A DNA stretch of 64,000 nt from Pseudomonas pseudonitroreducens (GTDB taxonomy: Bacteria; Pseudomonadota; Gammaproteobacteria; Pseudomonadales; Pseudomonadaceae): the NCBI RefSeq assembly GCF_021603645.1, contig NZ_BQHJ01000009.1, positions 62,001 to 126,000 on the forward strand, read 5' to 3'. Shown here piece after piece: positions 59,368 through 64,000 of the stretch (position 1 is its first letter; every line of letters begins with the position of its first letter). Position numbers and translations under genes: made by a program. The notes below the pieces were generated by a model that searched no databases, was not told the origin of the DNA, and saw only the letters and a list, made by a program, of their open reading frames with translations.

Positions 59368-61161
59368 ATGTCCCAAGCCTCCGTTGTTGACAGTCAGGTT
59401 CCGGCCAAGGTCGGTGCCGACGCGCCGAAAAAGCCGTTGCTGGGCCTGGCTTTCCTCGAGAACCTCGCGGACATGCCGGTACTGCGCCAGGTCGGCCTGC
59501 TGGTTGGCCTTGCCGCGAGCATCGCCATCGGTTTCGGCATGGTGCTGTGGTCGCAGCAGCCGGACTACAAGCCGCTGTATGGCAGCCTCAATGGTGTCGA
59601 CGCCAACAAGGTGGTCGAAGCGCTATCCGCCGCCGACATCGGCTACAAGATCGAGCCCAACTCCGGCGCGCTGCTGGTGAAGGCCGACGACCTGGGCCGG
59701 GCGCGCATGAAAGTCGCTGGCGCGGGCCTCGCGCCGACCGACAGCAACGTCGGCTTCGAGATTCTCGACAAGGAGCAGGCGCTGGGCACCAGCCAGTTCA
59801 TGGAAGCGACCAATTACCGTCGCGGCCTGGAAGGCGAGCTGGCGCGCACCGTTTCCAGCCTGAACAACGTCAAGGGTGCGCGCGTGCACCTGGCGATTCC
59901 GAAAAGCTCGGTGTTCGTCCGTGACGACCGCAAGCCCAGCGCCTCGGTGCTGGTCGAGCTGTATCCGGGGCGCACCCTGGAGCCGAGCCAGGTGCTGGCC
60001 ATCGTCAACCTGGTCGCCACCAGCGTGCCGGAACTGGACAAGTCCCAGGTCACCGTGGTCGACCAGAAGGGCAACCTGCTCTCCGACCAGCAGGAGCTCT
60101 CCGAGCTGACCATGGCCGGCAAGCAGTTCGACTTCACCCGGCGCATGGAAACCAACTTCACCCAGCGCGTACACAGCATCCTGGCGCCGGTGCTGGGCAA
60201 TGGCCGCTACAAGGCCGAGGTCTCCGCCGACGTTGACTTCAGTGCGGTGGAATCCACCTCCGAGTCGTTCAACCCGGACCAGCCGGCCCTGCGCAGCGAG
60301 CAGAGCAACAACGAAGAACGGCAGAACAGCAACGGCCCGCAGGGCGTGCCGGGGGCGCTGTCGAACCAGCCGCCGGGCCCGGCCACTGCACCGCAGACCA
60401 CTGGCCAGAACGCCGCTGCGGATTTCGTCGCGCCCGGCCAGCCGCTCAAGGACGCCAACGGCCAGCCGATCATCGATCCGAAGACCGGCAAGCCGGAACT
60501 GGCGCCGTACCCGACCGACAAGCGCCAGCAGAACACCCGCAACTACGAACTGGACCGCTCGGTGAGTTACACCAAGCAGCAGCAGGGTCGCCTGCGCCGG
60601 CTTTCCGTCGCGGTGGTGCTGGATGACCGCATGATCGCCGATCCGAAGACCGGCGAAGTCAGCCACCAGCCCTGGACCGCCGACGAGCTGGGGCGCTTTA
60701 CCCGCCTGGTGCAGGACGCGGTAGGCTATGACGCCAGCCGCGGCGACAGCGTCAGCGTGATCAACGCACCGTTCGCCCCGGAGCTGGGTGATGAAATTGC
60801 CGCGCCGCCGTTCTACTCGCAGCCCTGGTTCTGGGATGTGGTCAAGCAGGTGCTGGGCATCGTCTTCATCCTGGTGCTGGTGCTGGGCGTGCTGCGCCCG
60901 GTGCTGAACAACCTGTCGGGCAACAAGAGCAAGGCCCTGGTGGGCGGTGGCGCCGCAGGCGAAGGTGGCCTGGGCGAGTTGGGTGGTCTGGAGGGCGAAC
61001 TCTCCGAGGACCGCGTGAGCCTCGGCGGCCCGGCCAGCATCCTGCTGCCCAGCCCGTCCGAGGGGTACGATGCACAATTGAATGCGATCAAGACACTGGT
61101 CGCCCAGGACCCTGGGCGCGTTGCCCAGGTAGTGAAGGACTGGATCAATTCCGATGAGTGA
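59368..61161 (+). CDS. fliF: Flagellar MS-ring protein FliF
   Basis: 597 residues, inner-membrane ring. Transmembrane segments lie at about 36-60 (LLVGLAASIAIGFGMVLWS) and 488-512 (VLGIVFILVLVLGVLRP). Between them are YscJ/FliF periplasmic domains (GALLVKADDLGRARMKVAGA, ALGTSQFMEATNYRRGLEGE, and GARVHLAIPKSSVF). The cytoplasmic tail ends AQVVKDWINSDE, the FliG-binding site. The stop overlaps fliG by 8 bp, indicating translational coupling of two proteins that assemble together. Confidence 0.96.
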   Translation: MSQASVVDSQVPAKVGADAPKKPLLGLAFLENLADMPVLRQVGLLVGLAASIAIGFGMVLWSQQPDYKPLYGSLNGVDANKVVEALSAADIGYKIEPNSGALLVKADDLGRARMKVAGAGLAPTDSNVGFEILDKEQALGTSQFMEATNYRRGLEGELARTVSSLNNVKGARVHLAIPKSSVFVRDDRKPSASVLVELYPGRTLEPSQVLAIVNLVATSVPELDKSQVTVVDQKGNLLSDQQELSELTMAGKQFDFTRRMETNFTQRVHSILAPVLGNGRYKAEVSADVDFSAVESTSESFNPDQPALRSEQSNNEERQNSNGPQGVPGALSNQPPGPATAPQTTGQNAAADFVAPGQPLKDANGQPIIDPKTGKPELAPYPTDKRQQNTRNYELDRSVSYTKQQQGRLRRLSVAVVLDDRMIADPKTGEVSHQPWTADELGRFTRLVQDAVGYDASRGDSVSVINAPFAPELGDEIAAPPFYSQPWFWDVVKQVLGIVFILVLVLGVLRPVLNNLSGNKSKALVGGGAAGEGGLGELGGLEGELSEDRVSLGGPASILLPSPSEGYDAQLNAIKTLVAQDPGRVAQVVKDWINSDE

Positions 61162-62170
61162 AGCCCGCATGAGCGCCAAACTGAACAAGGTCGACAAGGC
61201 CGCCATCCTCCTGCTCTCCCTGGGTGAGACCGATGCCGCGCAGGTGCTGCGCCACATGGGCCCGAAGGAAGTGCAGAAGGTCGGCGTGGCCATGGCGCAG
61301 ATGCGCAACGTGCACCGCGAACAGGTCGAGCAGGTGATGGGCGAGTTCGTCGAGATCGTGGGTGACCAGACCAGCCTGGGCGTCGGCGCCGACAGCTACA
61401 TCCGCAAGATGCTCACCCAGGCCCTGGGCGAGGACAAGGCGAACAACCTCATCGACCGCATCCTGCTGGGCGGCAATACCAGCGGCCTGGACAGCCTGAA
61501 GTGGATGGAGCCGCGCGCCGTGGCCGACGTGATCCGCTACGAGCACCCGCAGATCCAGGCCATCGTGGTCGCCTACCTCGACCCGGACCAGGCCGGCGAA
61601 GTGCTCAGCCACTTCGATCACAAGGTGCGCCTGGACATCATCCTGCGCGTGTCCTCGCTGAATACCGTGCAGCCCTCCGCGCTCAAGGAACTGAACCTGA
61701 TCCTGGAGAAGCAGTTCGCCGGCAACGCCAACTCCACCCGCACCACCATGGGCGGCGTGAAGCGCGCGGCGGACATCATGAACTACCTCGACAGCTCGGT
61801 CGAAGGCGCGCTGATGGACGCCATCCGCGAAGTCGACGAAGACCTGTCGGGCCAGATCGAAGACCTGATGTTCGTCTTCGACAACCTTGCCGATGTCGAC
61901 GACCGTGGCATCCAGGCGCTGCTGCGCGAGGTGTCCTCCGACGTGCTGGTGCTGGCCCTCAAGGGCTCGGACGAGGCGATCCGCGAGAAGATCTTCCGCA
62001 ACATGTCCAAGCGTGCCGCCGAACTGCTGCGCGACGACCTCGAGGCCAAGGGGCCGGTGCGCGTCAGCGAAGTGGAAGGCGCGCAGAAGGAAATCCTCAC
62101 CATTGCCCGGCGCATGGCCGAATCCGGCGAAATCGTGCTGGGCGGCAAGGGCGGCGAGGAGATGATCTAA
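61154..62170 (+). CDS. fliG: Flagellar motor switch protein FliG
   Basis: 338 residues, torque-generating rotor protein. The N-terminal FliF-binding domain opens LNKVDKAAILLLSLGETDAA. The middle domain has the EHPQ motif (YEHPQIQAIVVAYLDP, near 132). The C-terminal torque helix has alternating charges (LLREVSSDVLVLALKGSDEA, IREKIFRNMSKRAAELLRDD). Complete length for the family. Confidence 0.96.
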   Translation: MSEARMSAKLNKVDKAAILLLSLGETDAAQVLRHMGPKEVQKVGVAMAQMRNVHREQVEQVMGEFVEIVGDQTSLGVGADSYIRKMLTQALGEDKANNLIDRILLGGNTSGLDSLKWMEPRAVADVIRYEHPQIQAIVVAYLDPDQAGEVLSHFDHKVRLDIILRVSSLNTVQPSALKELNLILEKQFAGNANSTRTTMGGVKRAADIMNYLDSSVEGALMDAIREVDEDLSGQIEDLMFVFDNLADVDDRGIQALLREVSSDVLVLALKGSDEAIREKIFRNMSKRAAELLRDDLEAKGPVRVSEVEGAQKEILTIARRMAESGEIVLGGKGGEEMI

Positions 62171-62171
62171 G

Positions 62172-62960
62172 TTGGTCAAGGATGAGGACAAGCTCAGCGA
62201 GCTGATTCGCGCGCGGGATACCGCGGGCTTCGACCGCTGGTCGCTGCCCAGCTTCGACCCGGCGCGGCCGGCCCCCGAGCCCGAGCCGGAACCCGAGCCG
62301 GAGCTCGACGAACAGCCGCAGATCGAGGAAGTGCCGGAGGAAGAGGTCAAGCCGCTGACGCTCGACGAGCTCGAGGCGATCCGTCAGGAGGCCTACAACG
62401 AGGGCTTCTCCACCGGCGAGAAGGACGGCTTCCACGCCGGCCAGCTGAAGGCGCGTCAGGAAGCCGACGCGGCGCTGCAGCCGCGCCTGCAGAACCTCGA
62501 GACGCTGATGTCGCACCTGCTCGAGCCCATCGCCGAGCAGGACCAGATGCTCGAGCAGGGCATGCTCAACCTAGTGACCCACGTGGTGCGCCAGGTGGTG
62601 CAGCGCGAGCTGGCCACCGACTCCAGCCAGATCCGCCTGGTGCTGCGCGAGGCGCTCAAGCTGCTGCCCATGGGCGCCAGCAATATCCGCATCCAGGTCA
62701 ACCCGCAGGACTTCGAACTGGTGAAGGGCCTGCGCGATCGCCACGAGGAAAGCTGGAAGATCATCGAGGACGACGGCCTGCTGCCTGGCGGCTGCCGCAT
62801 CGAGACCGAACACTCGCGCATCGACGCCAGCGTCGAGACGCGCCTGGCCCAGGCCGTGAAGCAGCTTTTCGAACAGCAGCGCGACCAGGCGACCCACGCA
62901 CTGGAGCCTGACCTGCAGGTGAACCTCGACGCCGGCCAGGACAGCACCGATGCGCCTTGA
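62172..62960 (+). CDS. fliH: Flagellar assembly protein FliH
   Basis: 262 residues, regulator of the FliI ATPase. An acidic, proline-rich N-terminal stretch ([15 protein letters not shown]) is followed by the FliH/HrpE domain ([20 protein letters not shown] and [20 protein letters not shown]). The only possible start in frame is TTG at 62172, one base after the fliG stop, because a stop codon lies in frame at 62163. A GAGGAG site inside the fliG end serves it. Overlaps fliI by 11 bp. Confidence 0.93.
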   Translation: MVKDEDKLSELIRARDTAGFDRWSLPSFDPARPAPEPEPEPEPELDEQPQIEEVPEEEVKPLTLDELEAIRQEAYNEGFSTGEKDGFHAGQLKARQEADAALQPRLQNLETLMSHLLEPIAEQDQMLEQGMLNLVTHVVRQVVQRELATDSSQIRLVLREALKLLPMGASNIRIQVNPQDFELVKGLRDRHEESWKIIEDDGLLPGGCRIETEHSRIDASVETRLAQAVKQLFEQQRDQATHALEPDLQVNLDAGQDSTDAP

Positions 62961-64000
62961 GCGTGTCAGCTTCGCCCGGCGCCTGCAGGGCTACAGCGAT
63001 GCCGTGAGCCTGCCGACCCAGCCGGTGGTGGAGGGCCGCCTGCTGCGCATGGTCGGCCTGACGCTGGAGGCTGAAGGGCTGCAGGCCGCCGTCGGCAGCC
63101 GCTGCCAGGTGATCAACGATGGCGGCTATCACCCGGTGCAGGTGGAAGCCGAAGTCATGGGCTTCGCCGGCAGCAAGATCTACCTGATGCCGGTGGGCAG
63201 CCTCGTCGGCATCGCCCCCGGCGCCCGCGTGGTGCCGCTGCCGGATTCCGGCCGCCTGCCGATGGGCATGTCCATGCTCGGCCGCGTGCTCGATGGCGTC
63301 GGCCGCGCGCTGGACGGCAAGGGCGGCATGCGCGCCGAGGACTGGGTGCCGATGGACGGCCCGATCATCAACCCGCTGGCGCGCGACCCGATCCATGAAC
63401 CGATGGACGTCGGCATCCGTTCGATCAACTCCTTGCTCACCGTTGGCCGCGGCCAGCGCCTGGGCCTGTTCGCCGGTACCGGCGTGGGTAAATCCGTGCT
63501 GCTGGGCATGATGACCCGCTTCACCAAGGCCGACATCATCGTGGTCGGGCTGATCGGTGAACGGGGCCGTGAGGTGAAGGAGTTCATCGAGCACATCCTC
63601 GGCGAGGAAGGCCTCAAGCGTTCGGTGGTCGTCGCCTCACCTGCGGACGACGCGCCGCTGATGCGCCTGCGCGCCGCGCAGTACTGCACGCGGATCGCCG
63701 AGTACTTCCGCGACAAGGGCAAGAATGTCCTCCTGCTGATGGACTCCCTGACCCGTTACGCCCAGGCCCAGCGCGAGATCGCCCTGGCCATCGGCGAGCC
63801 GCCGGCGACCAAGGGCTATCCGCCGTCGGTGTTTGCCAAGTTGCCGCGCCTGGTCGAGCGCGCCGGCAATGGCGAAAAGGGCGGCGGCTCGATCACCGCT
63901 TTCTACACCGTGCTCAGCGAAGGCGACGACCAGCAGGACCCGATCGCCGACGCCGCGCGGGGTGTGCTCGACGGCCACTTCGTGCTGTCGCGGCGGTTGG
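62950..64000 (+). CDS. fliI: Flagellum-specific ATPase FliI (3' end outside window)
   Basis: First 350 codons; the gene runs off the right edge. It is the F1-like ATPase of the type III export gate. The P-loop is [14 protein letters not shown] (about 173-186). The Walker B region is [20 protein letters not shown], followed by [14 protein letters not shown]. Start ATG at 62950 lies inside the fliH end. Sequence is conserved with the family throughout the visible part. Confidence 0.95.
   Translation, partial: MRLERVSFARRLQGYSDAVSLPTQPVVEGRLLRMVGLTLEAEGLQAAVGSRCQVINDGGYHPVQVEAEVMGFAGSKIYLMPVGSLVGIAPGARVVPLPDSGRLPMGMSMLGRVLDGVGRALDGKGGMRAEDWVPMDGPIINPLARDPIHEPMDVGIRSINSLLTVGRGQRLGLFAGTGVGKSVLLGMMTRFTKADIIVVGLIGERGREVKEFIEHILGEEGLKRSVVVASPADDAPLMRLRAAQYCTRIAEYFRDKGKNVLLLMDSLTRYAQAQREIALAIGEPPATKGYPPSVFAKLPRLVERAGNGEKGGGSITAFYTVLSEGDDQQDPIADAARGVLDGHFVLSRRL

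Overview
This 64 kb window is chromosomal DNA of a high-GC Pseudomonas. The gene content and protein sequences resemble the P. aeruginosa / P. citronellolis / P. nitroreducens side of the genus. Evidence for this includes a complete fleQ-fleSR flagellar hierarchy, a PvdQ-type acylase, a GlcC/GlcD pair, and several families of short palindromic intergenic repeats of the kind scattered through Pseudomonas genomes. It is not P. aeruginosa gene order, because flgZ-flgN-flgM-flgA/cheV-cheR lies directly beside flgBCDEFGHIJKL, as in P. putida and P. fluorescens.

Left part (1-23.2 kb), metabolism and transport. Several genes are paired with a divergent regulator: glcD/glcC, MerR/old-yellow-enzyme, SDR/LysR, MFS/TetR, AbrB-type transporter/LysR and TauD-hydratase/AraC. 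These are followed by a PvdQ-like acylase, a PPK2 polyphosphate kinase, a Pit phosphate transporter, a gamma-glutamylpolyamine-synthetase-like protein and an MFS carrier. The gene at 7184-8428 looks like a circularly permuted flavin amine oxidase. At 10788-11377 the 3' end of a LysR gene and the adjoining repeat are tandemly duplicated.

Middle part (23.2-39.6 kb), early and middle flagellar genes. flgZ, flgN, flgM and flgA lie on the minus strand. cheV, cheR, flgBCDE and flgFGHIJKL lie on the plus strand. Sigma-54 (RpoN) promoters precede flgB and flgF, and a FliA (sigma-28) promoter precedes flgM. A cluster of CGGCAA/TTGCCG hexamers upstream of flgB and flgF is a candidate FleR enhancer.

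Glycosylation island (39.6-49.5 kb), between flgL and fliC as in P. aeruginosa. It holds a GNAT/FemAB-like acyltransferase, two SAM methyltransferases, an FAD-binding-like protein of unknown role, a sugar 3,4-ketoisomerase, a DegT aminotransferase and a 1440-residue multi-domain glycosyltransferase. I infer a modified 3-amino-3,6-dideoxyhexose attached to flagellin. A sigma-54-like site precedes the island.

Right part (49.5-64 kb): fliC, flaG, fliD, fliS, fliT, then the regulators fleQ, fleS and fleR, then fliE, fliF, fliG, fliH and the start of fliI, which runs off the window. FliA promoters precede fliC and fliS. A third FliA promoter lies 178 bp upstream of the fliC promoter and reads into a terminator-like hairpin, which predicts a small RNA of about 140 nt. 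FleQ is expected to act first, switching on fleSR, fliE and fliD. FleR then drives the flgB and flgF operons. FlgM export finally frees FliA for fliC.
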